A DNA stretch of 64,000 bases from Anthoceros angustus (Eukaryota; Streptophyta; Anthocerotopsida; Anthocerotales; Anthocerotaceae): the NCBI GenBank assembly GCA_010909165.1, contig VJWM01000254.1, positions 124,001-188,000 on the forward strand. Reading direction: 5' to 3'. The notes under the pieces were generated by a model. It was not told where the DNA came from, ran no database searches, and saw only the letters and a list, made by a program, of their open reading frames with translations. The position numbers and the translations under genes were made by a program. Shown piece by piece: positions 11,401 through 22,255 of this stretch; the first letter of the stretch is position 1, and the number at the start of each line of letters is the position of its first letter.

Positions 11401-14400
11401 ACGAGCTGGGGAAACTGGATTTGGCCATCCAATGTTATCAGCATGCCATATTGTTGGACAGCAGTTTTTTGGAGGCTTACAACAACCTGGTAGCTCCCAG
11501 TACTCGTGCCTCGAATGCTGTCAAATGCAGATGTGTGAGACGAAGTTGGTTTTTCTGACCTTCACTCATGTGGCATACCAGGGCAATGCTTTGAAGGATG
11601 CGGGGCAGGTTGATGAGGCTTTGAAGTGCTATGAGGTGAACATAGAGAACTTATTTGGTTGTATTGTCCTTGTTGAGAGGAAACTGAAGCTGTGCTTCTG
11701 TACAACCAACTGAATCATGTTTTGCAGCATTGCCTTAAGATCCAATCAAACCATCCTCAAGCCCTGACCAATCTGGGAAATATCTACATGGAATGGTAAG
11801 CTAGGCAAAGTAGCTGTTTTGTGATTACCCTGGAATGTGACAGGAGGTGTTGTGACATGTCGCGATTTTCTTTCTTCCCTCCAGGAACATGATCACTGTT
11901 GCTGCCACTTTCTATAAGGCAACACTAGCTGTTACACAGGGGCTTTCCGCACCCTACAGTAATCTTGCCACCATCTACAAGCAGCAGGTGATTATAATGC
12001 TTTGCATTTGGCCTGTAGTATGTTTCCCATGTCCTTGGTTTGCCTTTCACATTGACAGCGTGCTTAATCAGGGTCTCTATGCGGAGGCTATTGCTTGCTA
12101 CAATGAAGTCATGAGAATAGACCCTCATGCTGCCGATGGACTGGTCAATAGAGGGAATACTTTGAAAGAGGTTGGTAGGGTGAGTGAGGCTATTCAGGAC
12201 TACATCAAAGCTGTACAGATACGCCCTACTATGGCAGAAGGACATGCAAACCTCGCATCTGCTTACAAAGACAGGTTTGCCAATGTGATTATTTGACTGT
12301 AGTGTTGCTGCGGATTTTTTGTGGATAGTGTTCTTGGTCTCAATGAATTGGTATCTGCAGTGGCCATGTCGAGGCTGCGATAAAGAGTTACAGGCAGGCT
12401 TTGTTGCTAAGGCCAGACTTCCCAGAGGCAACATGCAACATGCTACACACTCTACAAGTATATTGACAAGGACACTCTTCTGGGAGCAAATGGCAAGTGT
12501 TTGGGTGGATCCTGTCACTGTGTCGTTTTTTCTCACGTTGATATCCGTTTGATCACAGTGTGTCTGTGATTGGGATGATCGGGATAAGAAGTTTGTTGAG
12601 ATTGAAGCTGTAGTGAGGCGGCAAATCAAGGTAGTTGACTAAGTCATGAGTAGTCATTTTGACTTCAATGGGGAACAAGTGTTGTGTTTTGTGGTACTCT
12701 GTCTGATGCAAACTGAGGTGCCTTGGTACAGATGAAAGCTCTACCTAGCGTCCAGCCTTTTCACGCCATCGCTTACCCGATTGACCCATTACTTGCATTG
12801 GAAATAAGGTGCAAAGCACCTCTCAGTTGAATTTCTTGCATTGAGTGCAGCAGTTTTCCCCTTGGATCTGCATTTGTTTTGATGGTGCAGCTGGTGGTAT
12901 ATTTTCTTTCTGGTATGTCTTAATTGGTTTTATTTTGCAGCCGTAAGTATGCTGAGCACTGCTCGCTGATTGCTTCACGGTTCCCCTTGCCTCCGTTCAA
13001 CCACCCTACTCCTGTACCTGTGAAAAGTGAAAGTGGAAGTGGCCGGCTTCGCGTTGGGTGAGGTTTATGATTTTTTTGCAGATGAGCAGAAGCCCTCTTG
13101 TTTTTTTTATGTGACTGATTTCTGGGTGGTTGGAGCAAATGGCAGGTACGTGAGCAGTGACTTTGGCAATCACCCACTTTCTCACCTCATGGGATCTGTG
13201 TTTGGTATGCATAACCGGGATAATGTGAAGGTATGTTGGAAGGCTCTGTTGTGCGTTTTCAGTTTCCTCATTACACATTGTCAGTGTGAACTGCCATCTC
13301 AAGTAAAGGCACATCAGTTTCACACTTCTGTTTTCACATTTTGTAGGTGTTTTGTTATGCTTTGAGCCAAAACGATGGGACTGAGTGGAGGCAGAGGATC
13401 TCCTCAGAAGCGGAGCACTTTATTGATGTGTCATCTGTTCCATCAGATGCCATTGCAAGGCAGATTGCTGAAGACAAAATTCAGATTCTTGTGAATTTAA
13501 ATGGATACACAAAGGTACAGTGTGCATCACGCATTTCATGTAGTGAATTCCAGTCCCCCTTGTACGGAACTGGGTTGTTGCAACTCATGATCAATTTACT
13601 TCTCGAAGGGTGCACGAAATGAAATATTTGCTCTCCAACCGGCTCCTATTCAAGTTTCCTACATGGGCTTTCCTGGCACAACGGGAGCCACGTACATTGA
13701 CTACCTTGTTACGGATGAGGTGTGTTTTTCCTGCCTGTGTGAAGTATGCTGTGCCTGTGGGAATATTAGTTACGCCATCCTACTTTCACAATAGCTCACT
13801 TTTGTAAGGGCACCAAGATGTTCCTGATTGTCTGAGCAGCTTGTATCTCCGACACGATATGCACATATGTATTCTGAGAAGCTAGTTCATCTGCCACATT
13901 GCTACTTTGTGAACGACTATAAGCAAGTAAGTCTAGTGGTCTCCTGTGTATTGTGTCCTGGCTGTTGCATATTCCATTCTGTGAAATTGCCCTAAGCCAT
14001 GAGTGTGGACTTCTTGCAGAGGAACGGTGATGTCCTCGACCCAGCCAATCTGCCAAAGCGCCAAGACTATGGACTACCAGAGGACAAGTTTTTGTTTGCA
14101 TGCTTCAATCAACTGTATAAGATGGACCCCGAGATCTTCAATACATGGTATTCACTGGAAGAGTGGCTTTTGACAGAGCAGTTCATGTTCTCTGAAGGTC
14201 TTGGTATGGTAGGATTATTAATATAGAGAAGCATTCATAAATGTGGATTTCTGGTTCTAAAAGAACTCTTACATGCTGTCCGTGGTGGCAGGTGTAACAT
14301 TCTGAAACGAGTACCGAATAGTGCCCTATGGTTGTTACGGTTTCCTGCAGCGGGTGAAGCTCGCCTGCGTGCTTGTAAGTGCTTTGGTTTGAGAGTGTGG

Positions 14401-15194
14401 ACACAAATCTTTAAACTCAAAGCTAAGCTGTTCCTCGTGTTGTGGCTTGCAGATGCGGAAGCCCAAGGTGTGAAGCCAGACCAGATTATTTTCACATATG
14501 TTGCAGCCAAGAATGAACATATAAGACGGAGTGCTTTGGCTGATCTTTTCCTGGATACGTGAGTTACCAGGCCTTGGTCTTTCCATTTCTTGACATAGAT
14601 GTATTGAAGTGTGTGAAGTGCAAGTTTATGACACTTTTATTACTGTTTTCAGGCCACTCTGCAATGCACACACTACTGGAACGGACGTGTTGTGGGCTGG
14701 GCTGCCAATGGTGACACTTCCCTTGGAGAAGATGGCAACTCGTGTAGCCATGTCCCTGTGCTATGCAGCTGGATGCGGTGATGAGATGGTGGTACATAGG
14801 TAATAGTGTGGACCTCAAACACCTGAAAGTTGTATACCTTTCTTTTCCCTGTGCTCATGTCTTGTTGTGTCCCAGCATGAAGGAGTACGAGGAGACCGCA
14901 GTGATGCTTGCTGAAAATCCAGATAAGCTTCAGAAGTTGACGACCAAGCTGCGCACAGCACGGATGACGTGTCCACTTTTTGACACTACAAGATGGGTGT
15001 GCTTCTTGCTCAGATCTATAGTTCTGCTGGTTGAGTTTGTTTGCACTCACGTACATCTAATGGTATTTTATCTTCTGCAGGTGCAAAACCTGGAGAGGTG
15101 CTATTTTAAGATGTGGAACCTCTACTGCGAAGGGAATCATCCAGAACCCTTCAAGGTTCTGGAGGATAATGATGAGTTTCCGTATGATCGATGA
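8482..15194 (+). CDS. SEC: SECRET AGENT: protein O-GlcNAc transferase (TPR + GT41)
   Basis: Twenty-eight exons with GT-AG introns sum to 2,982 nt, 993 aa plus stop, close to Arabidopsis SEC. Exons: 8482-8659, 8858-9024, 9350-9448, 9584-9634, 9731-9847, 9964-10020, 10119-10238, 10537-10599, 10719-10797, 11380-11489, 11582-11635, 11728-11795, 11885-11987, 12072-12274, 12361-12457, 12559-12630, 12732-12808, 12941-13057, 13146-13230, 13347-13514, 13609-13719, 13840-13926, 14020-14147, 14292-14374, 14453-14558, 14653-14799, 14876-14996, 15081-15194. The first half (about residues 60-540) is a run of TPR repeats (such as [19 protein letters not shown]). The second half is the GT41 domain, with [46 protein letters not shown] and [17 protein letters not shown]. 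It transfers GlcNAc from UDP-GlcNAc to Ser/Thr of nuclear and cytosolic proteins. It ends [14 protein letters not shown], as in SEC rather than SPINDLY. The start is one of three tandem ATGs at 8482-8490. Intron 9 (10798-11379) is unusually long for this gene. Confidence 0.96.
9075..9212. repeat. Inverted repeat with an extra direct copy in SEC intron 2
   Basis: Arms 9075-9105 and 9182-9212 are reverse complements over 31 nt with about two mismatches (core CTCATGTGCTTAAGGGAGG versus CCTCCCTAAAGCACGTGAG). A diverged direct copy of the left arm sits between them at 9116-9146. It could form a long hairpin in the SEC pre-mRNA or be a small MITE remnant. Confidence 0.75.
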
Positions 15195-15670
15195 TTTTGT
15201 CATCCTCTTGTTGTGCGTTGCAAGTGAATGTTCCTAGGTGACGGCCATGACCCGTGTGATGCACTGTAAGTTGACCCTGCTGACGGGTTCAATGTCGGTG
15301 TTGATGGGTATCCATGGGATGACAATCGAATGCCAGAGAAGAAAAACTAGATTCCTCAGTTTCCTATGGTCTGTATCACGGTGTGGTCAATATGTTTGTG
15401 CAGCTCGTGATAGTGGCCCGTTGGAAGTTGTGTCCATGATCGCAGGTTAGTCGTGGGCGCTGAACATGTGACTTATTTGGGTGTCTGCACTGCCGACCTC
15501 GGCAGGTCCGAGGGTAGTAGTCTGGCCATATTCTGTACATAAGTTAAGAATTCAAGAGCACACTCTGGCTCACAGCAGTGTTGCCCTCTCCCCAGCAGTT
15601 TTGTGCACACTTCCAGGAGCGCTTAGAATTTTCTCAAGAATGGCGAATTACATGAATCGTCAAAATGCAG
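15195..15670. other. Convergent 3' flanks of SEC and the EGF-like gene
   Basis: About 475 bp between two convergent stop codons. I see no gene or repeat. It presumably contains both 3' UTRs and polyadenylation signals. Confidence 0.5.
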
Positions 15671-16860
15671 TCACCTACGCTGGAGGGGCTTAGTGGTAAA
15701 TGCGTCATCGTCGTCGTCGTAAAAGACGGGTCCCCCATGCATCTGAACTTCTTCAAACCTGAAGGTGCCCTCTTTGCGTTGTTTGTAATAACGGAGGCCT
15801 AGGAATCCCAAGAATCCAGATGCAGCCAGTCCAGCCATCACTGAAAGCAAAGGGACATACCACTTCTGCACCACATTACAACAGTCAGACGTGCAGAATC
15901 GCAAGTTGAAGACTTCCAGCAAGCTACAATAGGGAAACCACCGTCGAACAACTTTCTTAGCTATTGTGGGTAACATCATCCAACTATGCACCCCTGAACA
16001 TAGCCTCTCAGATGCACTACGTATGATTCCGTTTGCAGACTTACCTGAGCGTTTTCCTTCTTTGATGAACTCTCAAGGCCTTCTCCTGTGCTATCACTCC
16101 TACCTGCAAGCAAATTCCTCCATCAAGTCGTCACTCAACCCAAATCCTACAGCCAAAGGGGGTCGAGCACTTGCAGAACTTAAAAACTTCCAGCTTGGCC
16201 ATCCTCCAGAAGTTCGCCATTCCAGAGCACTGACCTTCACCAGTCCTCACAGAGCAGTACTGATTTCCTCGCCACTCACTAGGGCAGTCACAAGGGGGGG
16301 AGAGTTGGCAAGCAGCACCATTGAAGCAGTAATAACTGTCCGCTGCACACAGGGTGCCTTCCAGCTGGCACTGGCTGCCACTGTATCCTGCTGGACAAGT
16401 GCAGGTATACAGCTCTCCTTGCACAATCTCGTTGCAAACGCCGCCGTTATCACAAAAGAAGGAATTTGAGCCATCACACATCAAACTTGATATATTACAG
16501 CTGACACCCCTGCCGATCCGAACCAAACAGTCCAGTCAAGATCTATCCGACCTTCTCTAATGCATCTGACCACATTTTCCAGCAATCCCCACAACACATT
16601 GTCCGCCAGAGTCTGGCATTGTTGCAGAGGAGCTAACAGCTGCAGCAGTGTCAGTAATTGAGGGAAACACTTTACCTGATAAAAGGCCGGTCGCCGTCCA
16701 GCAGCGTGCTGTTCGCAGGGGGAGGACAGGCGCAAGAGTCCCCAAAACAGTTTTCAACCGGGCAGAAGCTGTCTTCCCCGCACTGAGCAGCAGCTCCACG
16801 CAACAGCAGAATCACAAAAAGCTTAGACATCAGACCGGATACATGAAACCTGCGCCCCAT
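15671..16860 (-). CDS. Small type I membrane protein with two EGF-like domains
   Basis: Four exons join in phase: 16860-16676, 16509-16241, 16103-16045, 15865-15671 (708 nt, 235 aa). The N-terminus is a signal peptide (MSKLFVILLLRGAAA, then a Cys-rich CGEDSFCPVENCFGDSCACP). Exon 2 holds two EGF-like modules, one with CDNGGVCNE and CTCPAGYSGSQC, the second with CFNGAACQ and CDCPSEWRGNQYC. After a short Ser/Lys linker comes one membrane helix (WYVPLLSVMAGLAASGFLGF), then a 40-residue cytosolic tail with a run of five Asp near the end. It should sit in the secretory pathway or plasma membrane with its EGF modules outside. Plant homologues are annotated only as notch-like or EGF-domain proteins; no function is known to me. 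The in-frame TTG upstream of the ATG at 16860 is not needed. Confidence 0.8.
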
Positions 16861-17428
16861 GGTCACAACCCAGCTCAGCTCAGCAGGCCGCCGGGCCAAT
16901 GCAGTGCACCGCTCGTCTTAATGCAGCTCTGGACGAATTCGTGCACTGGAGGGTTTTTGGGTCTTCGAGGGATCGTGGGGATTTAGGATTCTGCATCTGC
17001 AGGGAGGGTTTGCCGGCCCCCGGAGATTGGATTCAGTCACACGAGATGTCACTGGGTCGCGAACTGCGAGACGCTGTACGGACAGCCTGTAACAGCCATG
17101 CAACATACGTATGTAGGTACCTGGTTTATCATCATGTTAACAAAATTTCAATTGGAGGAAGATGTCGAGGATATCAAGTCAAAGTGTTTTGCTTCGCAGA
17201 AGCTCTTCGGCTGGGAAGGAGGCTACTAGGTACGCCCACCTTCATAACGTATCTCACTGACATCCGCCTTCCCTCCACCGCGGGCTTGTCGGTTACCCAG
17301 CCCACTAACTCAGGCGCACTAGATTGTCCAAAATTTCTAGGATACTCCTGCGGAAGCGCTCCAGATCGCCACTAGGGTTGGGCCCGTTAGCGACCGTGGT
17401 GTGCACTTCACTCTGAGTACTGATCAGC
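16861..17428. promoter_or_regulatory. EGF-like gene promoter and RPB3 3' flank
   Basis: About 570 bp between two minus-strand genes in tandem. It should hold the RPB3 3' UTR and the EGF-like gene promoter. No motif stands out and the open frames here show no domain. Confidence 0.4.
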
Positions 17429-18658
17429 CTACATACCCCCTCCGCGCATGTGGGCTCCGAGCTCACCGAATTGATCATCAGCTTCTTCGGTGTCGAAGGA
17501 CAGCCTGACGGAGTCCAGCTTCTGCCTCAAAATGTCAATGGCGTTCAAGAACATCTGCGTCGACTTGATAGCTCCAGTCGATTCCACGGTGAAGATAAAG
17601 CTGTCCTCCCTGGGACTGATGTCCACTAATCCAGGCTTCCCCATGGCTTCTGCTTTCTTCAAGACTTCCTCGTCGTAGGTGTAAGCCTCAGCGTCTGCGA
17701 CTATGACCTACCCAAACTCTGCCTCAGTCTCCACATTCCAAACAGCACAAGGAGAGCGAGAAGGAAAGCGGGCTGGAGGCACACAGACCTGTTGAGTCAC
17801 CGGGTCCAGTGAAAACACCTTGGTCGGACTGCTGTCCATCCACTCCTTTTTTTCCTCAAGGGTGAGAGTCTCCATCAGAGCTTCGTTAATCTGAATATCA
17901 GGCTCATACTGAAAAGAAACAGTGGCGGCAGGAGACCATTTCGCGTGATCCTTCCCGATGCCTTTCCTCGCAATTGCCCGCAGTTTCAGTTCTTGACCTT
18001 TCCGTAATTTCACCAGCAAGATGCCCCTGAGCCAGCCATACCAAAAATTGATCAAGTCGAGTACACCGAACAGGGTTCCGTTCCGCATGGCAAAAAACCA
18101 AGAACTTCTTACTTCCTGTCAGCAGACTCTTCGGACAAACTTTCGGCATTCCGGCTCGACACGGGCACCACTGTCTCATCCGAGCTCTGGAGATCATGAC
18201 TGGTTACGTCCAGAGTTTGATCCGAATCGCACCTCACGCTCAAATGAAACTCCACAGAGCAGTAATCACACCTGCCATCCAACGGAATCGTCACAAAAGC
18301 TCGCTCAGGACGCATCCGCACGAACCCTACAAAGGAGGACAATTCCTTCAACGCACCTCCCGTCTCCGTCACAGGCCTCGCACTCCCGCGACATCCTCAT
18401 TTCCATGGCGCGCTCGCTGGTGAGCGGAATCAGGCCCAGCCTGTGCGCCAAAAACTCGTCATTGAGCACGGTGGAATTGATCTCGATCTCCACCAGGTCG
18501 ATGGCCAGCGTGGGAACCTCAGCTATCATAATCCTGCGCAGAGCATTGGCTATGCTGGCGTCCGTGTCCCGCAGCTCAAATTTCAGAAATTCGTCCTTGA
18601 TTTCCCTAATTCGCACCGTGGGGAACCGCTGATACGTGGGGGCAGTGTCCATCTCCAT
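17429..18658 (-). CDS. NRPB3: RNA polymerase II subunit 3 (RPB3/NRPB3)
   Basis: Four exons join in phase: 18658-18357, 18271-18113, 18026-17789, 17707-17429 (978 nt, 325 aa, the usual length). The alpha-like dimerisation motif is [20 protein letters not shown], followed by [17 protein letters not shown] zinc-binding loop with two CxxC pairs (CEAC and CDYC) is split by intron 1. Then come [63 protein letters not shown] and [22 protein letters not shown]3 pairs with RPB11 to form the alpha-like assembly platform of Pol II; in plants the same subunit also serves Pol IV and V. The acceptor at 17708-17709 was chosen because it restores the conserved V-x-V before AYTYDEE. Confidence 0.95.
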
Positions 18659-18944
18659 CCTTGCTCGTGGCGTTCAACTCCGTCTTCCTCGCCCACCTCG
18701 CTCTGATACGAGCCCTTAAACCCTCCTCCTCTGCTTGACCGTTCAGAACTTAAAGAACCCTAGACAACTCGACTTGGTAAGATAGTCTACCCTCCCCTAA
18801 TCTCATACCCTGGTCACTATATGTAGTTCGTCGGGGGTTTAATGCGAGGTTGCCTTGATCTAGTGAGGCCCACCACTCAGTCTCTCTCCTCTCCGTTGCC
18901 ACCGGCACGGCATGGCCGGTCTTCGGCGCCAAGCGGTTCATGTC

Positions 18945-19200
18945 ATGCCTCATGCCATGAGCATGAGGCATGCTGATACTCTGCCATGCCTCATGTCATA
19001 CCTGTTTTGCTGCCATGCCTCATCTCATGAGCATACTCTGTCATGCCGCATGTCATGAGCATACTCTGTCATGCCTCATGTCATGAGCATGAGGCATCTT
19101 GATACTCTGACCTCTCAAGATCTTTCTGACATATCATGCCTCATGTCATGAGCATGAGCTCATGCTATGACCATGTGTGCTTGCTCATGGCATGCATGTC
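18945..19200. repeat. CATG-rich palindromic tandem repeat
   Basis: A run of imperfect repeats built from TGCCTCATGTCATGAGCAT and ATACTCTGTCATGCC. Each unit is itself an inverted repeat (ATGCCTCATG ... CATGAGGCAT around a 7-nt centre), so the block can fold as a row of hairpins. It lies inside the left part of the Mutator-like element. A weaker CATG-rich stretch occurs near the right end (21040-21120). Confidence 0.8.
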
Positions 19201-19356
19201 ATACAGAACCCGTAAATTGCAGAGGCGAAACAAACCCTAAAACATGTTTCCATTTAAAATGGAAAATAAGCATCATTTGGCAGTTCACTTCCTCAACTCG
19301 ACATAACCTTCGTACCCATGTTCAACACCGAATTGTGACTTGCAACGGCAACTAAG

Positions 19357-20298
19357 ATGGAGATTGAAGATCTTCCCTACGGTTGGGAGGTGCAAGAGCC
19401 GCCAGGTGGTTTGTTCTACACACAACATCTGAAGTTTTCACCCACTGTTATAGCAAGACGGTATGAGGTTGCTTCTAGGTATTTCAAGAAACAATGACAC
19501 AGTGTGCTTCCCTTATGGTTAAAGGGTATCAGAACTATGAGGCACGCAGGCCAAGATTGTAACTCTGCTATCGAAGCCTGGCATGGGTTTTTGAAGTCTC
19601 TGTTGTACCATGATTTTGTTAGGCTGCGAGGTAGACGGTTGGATTGGTTGCTCCACACTCTCGTGGAAGCAGTAAGCAAAATCTACTGGTATAAGCATTT
19701 CACAAAGGAGCATGGAATCAGGTACAATGCAAGGGAAGCAGCAATCCTGGACAATGCAATCTTAGGTTCCCAATCCATTCCTTACTCAGTTGTCACATTA
19801 CCGACCACAATTGATGGACTAGCTTTTGGGAGGAGTTGCACTCATCGGAAGTTGATCTATACGATCGTCACTGTAAGTGAGATTAAACTTGCTGTAATTG
19901 TCCCAGAGGCACTCAGGTTTTCTTTTGCAAGCACCTAGCTAAGATATTACACCTCGAAGGGGAACTGATATCCACACCTGAGCTAGTTACAGCTATGGCT
20001 AGAAGAGAACGTGTCCATGTCTCTCCGCATTCTGTTGGACCAATACATATGCCTTGTGAACAGGCGGTGCACGAGGAGGCAAACACGCCTATTTTCACAA
20101 CTCAGGAAAGACATTGAATCATTGCCAACAGCGCTGCCATTTGGCAACGTAAAGCCACAAGTGAAGGCCGTTGCTTCATACCAGAGCTTGGAAAATATAT
20201 GGAAAGAAGTGTGGGGAATGATGCATGTTGATGCTTCCTTGCTCCAGCATACTCATGCAGTAGCTTCTATGTTGCTTTTCCAAGTTAAACAGTAGCAG
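19357..20298 (+). pseudogene. SWIM zinc-finger protein, MULE-transposase-related, broken
   Basis: One frame runs from ATG 19357 to 19938 with an in-frame TGA at 19495-19497. It starts EDLPYGWEVQEPPGGLFYTQ (faintly WW-like), then after the stop reads QDCNSAIEAWHGFLKSLLYH, GRRLDWLLHTLVEAVSKIYW and a long helical block. Near 19885-19960 the frame shifts and the other frame supplies CNCPRGTQVFFCKHLAKIL, a C-x-C-x(n)-C-x-H SWIM finger. Further coding-like sequence with more stops continues to about 20298. SWIM fingers of this kind follow MULE/FAR1-type transposase cores in plants. The premature stop and frame break argue for a dead gene, although an intron near the GTAAGT at 19873 is a possible alternative for the frame change. 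Confidence 0.6.
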
Positions 20299-21171
20299 GC
20301 ACGAAAATGTGCCAAAGGTGCAGGGTCCACATTTCATGGCCAATTACTCAAATTGGACAATAGGTTTGGAGATTCTCTCAAGAGGAAAAAAAGTATTGTG
20401 GAGATGACTTCTTGGAAGCTTGCAACCCGCTGGCTGAAAAAAATGCTAGAGGTGTTGCACCAAGGTGCTGAAAGTAATTATCTTGAAGAGAGGGAAGGAT
20501 GAGATTTGTGGCTATTTCATGCCTTACTCGGCTATAAATTTTGTAAGATAGGTCATCGGAAAGCTAGTTTCAAACTCATCATGTTCAGCTATCTGTATGC
20601 GAAATTGGATATTGATGTTCGTCAGAATTGCCCGATGAACAATTTGTGCTCTTTGATTTCAAACTCTAAGTACGTGTTCCACATACGTTTACACGCAATG
20701 AGCTATAGCTCATTCTATAGCCCTCTGGACAAGCTTCAATTTGATTTCCCTATATTACATTTTGGTTGCGCTTAGCATGAGTTATGAACGAAAATGGGCA
20801 TCTCTGTTACCAGGCCTCAACCCCGAATGCTCTATGCTTTTGGCTTTGAGCAATAGCTCATCCTCGTCCTTTAGACAAGCTTCAATTTGATTAACCTGTA
20901 CCAAAATTCGGTTTTGTCCAGCAGAAGATATGTACGACAACGTGCATCTCGTATACCAGACCTTACTCTCGCGTGCTCTACATCTTTGGGTTCTTCGCCA
21001 CTCACACGGGATGCGTCCCCGTTCTCATATGTGTGCATGATGTGCTGAATGGCTATCCCGTTCTCATGCATGTGCCCATGTGTTCGCAATGGTCACATAT
21101 GTTTCCATGTGTTCACATGGTGCATTCACTCGGCTCCCAGCTGGCGCTCCGGGTCGCAAGTCAAGATAGAT
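20299..21171. other. Interior of the Mutator-like element, no gene recognised
   Basis: Short open frames only. A 45-nt segment containing AGACAAGCTTCAATTTGATT and a GAGCnATAGCTCAT palindrome is present twice, near 20697-20748 and 20849-20895. Nothing else is supportable. Confidence 0.4.
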
Positions 21172-21274
21172 GGTAGGCCCCACCACATCAAGGCAACCAA
21201 GTATTAAACCCCCGATGAATTTTAGTGAGCGTCATTTACGAAGGGTTGGCCCTCAAGCAATAATGTACCAAGTC

Positions 21275-21472
21275 TAGCAAGTAACATTTTTATGTTTTTA
21301 AATTCTAAAATTTATGGGATATAGAATAAATTTAATATAGTGTGTAATGTAGAGCTAAATTAGAGTAATTAGCTACTTAGATACAATAATAAGCAATGTA
21401 TATTAGCTACTTAGATATTCTATAATTAGCTACTTAGATACTCTATCTTCAAAGCCCTACATTGTTTTTTGG
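21275..21472. repeat. AT-rich stretch with three copies of a 15-mer
   Basis: TTAGCTACTTAGATA occurs at 21369-21383, 21403-21417 and 21426-21440, within AT-rich DNA just outside the right end of the Mutator-like element. Irregular spacing suggests a decayed satellite. Confidence 0.6.
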
Positions 21473-22216
21473 CTACTTCATGAAACACATCTTGAGGGTG
21501 GCCAAAGCTTTACATAAATCCTCCTTTTCAACTTGACGTATGGGCACGATTTTATTCAATTCCTCCACAACATTTCCAAAATCTTCAGACGAATTGGTAT
21601 ACCTTCTTGTACTTTTTTTTATAGAACCAAACTTGTACCGAGCTACCCCGCACCCAACTCTTGACTCCAACTAGTTACTGGCAATACTGATTCCTTATAT
21701 TCATCAAAGCCATCAATCACTACAGCAATGGCATATCTTACGCTTTTTTTGGCGTGTGCTTCTCCTATTGTTATTATCAACCAAGCTTGCATCAAGTTGC
21801 CCCACACCCAACTCTCGATTGCAAATAGTTATTGGTAACAATGATTCATCAAAGCGCTCATATTGTCCCCGAAAGAATTTCTTTGATGCAGCATTCTCGG
21901 CAACCTGGATACACTCCGCCTCCATCACATATCCGACAGCCTTGAACATGGCAACATCTGCTCTTGCATACATGAGTTGAGCCTTTTTCCTTAGGGCTGT
22001 GGCTCTTGCTCTCTTCTCATTTGCAATCACTATCAAAGACCCCACAAGATCTTCATCCATTCTCTCTTCAAGTATCATAGTTAGATATCCAAGACTTAGA
22101 AAGATGAATTGTCTTGCACAAGCAATAAAAAGAGTAAACAATTCACTAAAACATATATATCTATATCCAGCTATAACATACTCAGTACAAGAATTGGGCT
22201 GGTGGGAAGAAAACAA
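21473..22216 (-). pseudogene. Unrecognised coding-like fragment
   Basis: On the minus strand, 22090-21713 reads as a highly charged, helix-rich segment (EERMDEDLVG, NEKRARATALRKKAQLMY, AMFKAVGYVMEAE, FFRGQYERFDESLLPIT, ELGVGQLDASLV) that looks like a true exon rather than random AT-rich DNA. A second segment near 21720-21640, in another frame, repeats part of it (VIDGFDEYKESVLPVTS, then ELGAG). An open frame at 21670-21473 follows (GCGVARYKFGS, EDFGNVVEELNKIV). I do not recognise a family. It may be two tandemly duplicated exons of a decayed gene. Confidence 0.35.
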
Positions 22217-22255
22217 TTGGAACTAATGGCCCCTATAATTGGAACAAATGGCCCT

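Larger units (their letters stand above)
18771..21274. mobile_element. Decayed Mutator-like element (about 2.5 kb)
   Basis: Sequence near 18771-18880 reappears inverted near 21172-21274. The best block is the reverse complement of ATCAAGGCAACC-n-ATTAAACCCCCGA, and the outermost shared block is TACCAAGTC (21266-21274, with its complement at 18771-18779). The inverted ends are about 100 nt and degenerate, as in old MULEs. Between them lies a broken gene with a SWIM zinc finger, a domain typical of MULE transposases. No 9-bp target duplication could be recognised, so the exact ends are approximate. Confidence 0.6.

Noticed and set aside
8482-15194. SPINDLY rather than SECRET AGENT
   Set aside because: The N-terminal TPR order, the GT41 motifs and the [14 protein letters not shown] end match SEC, and the length fits SEC.
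16481-16799. Extra exon between EGF-gene exons 1 and 2
   Set aside because: Two frames look open, but no donor/acceptor pair keeps phase, while direct splicing of 16676 to 16509 does.
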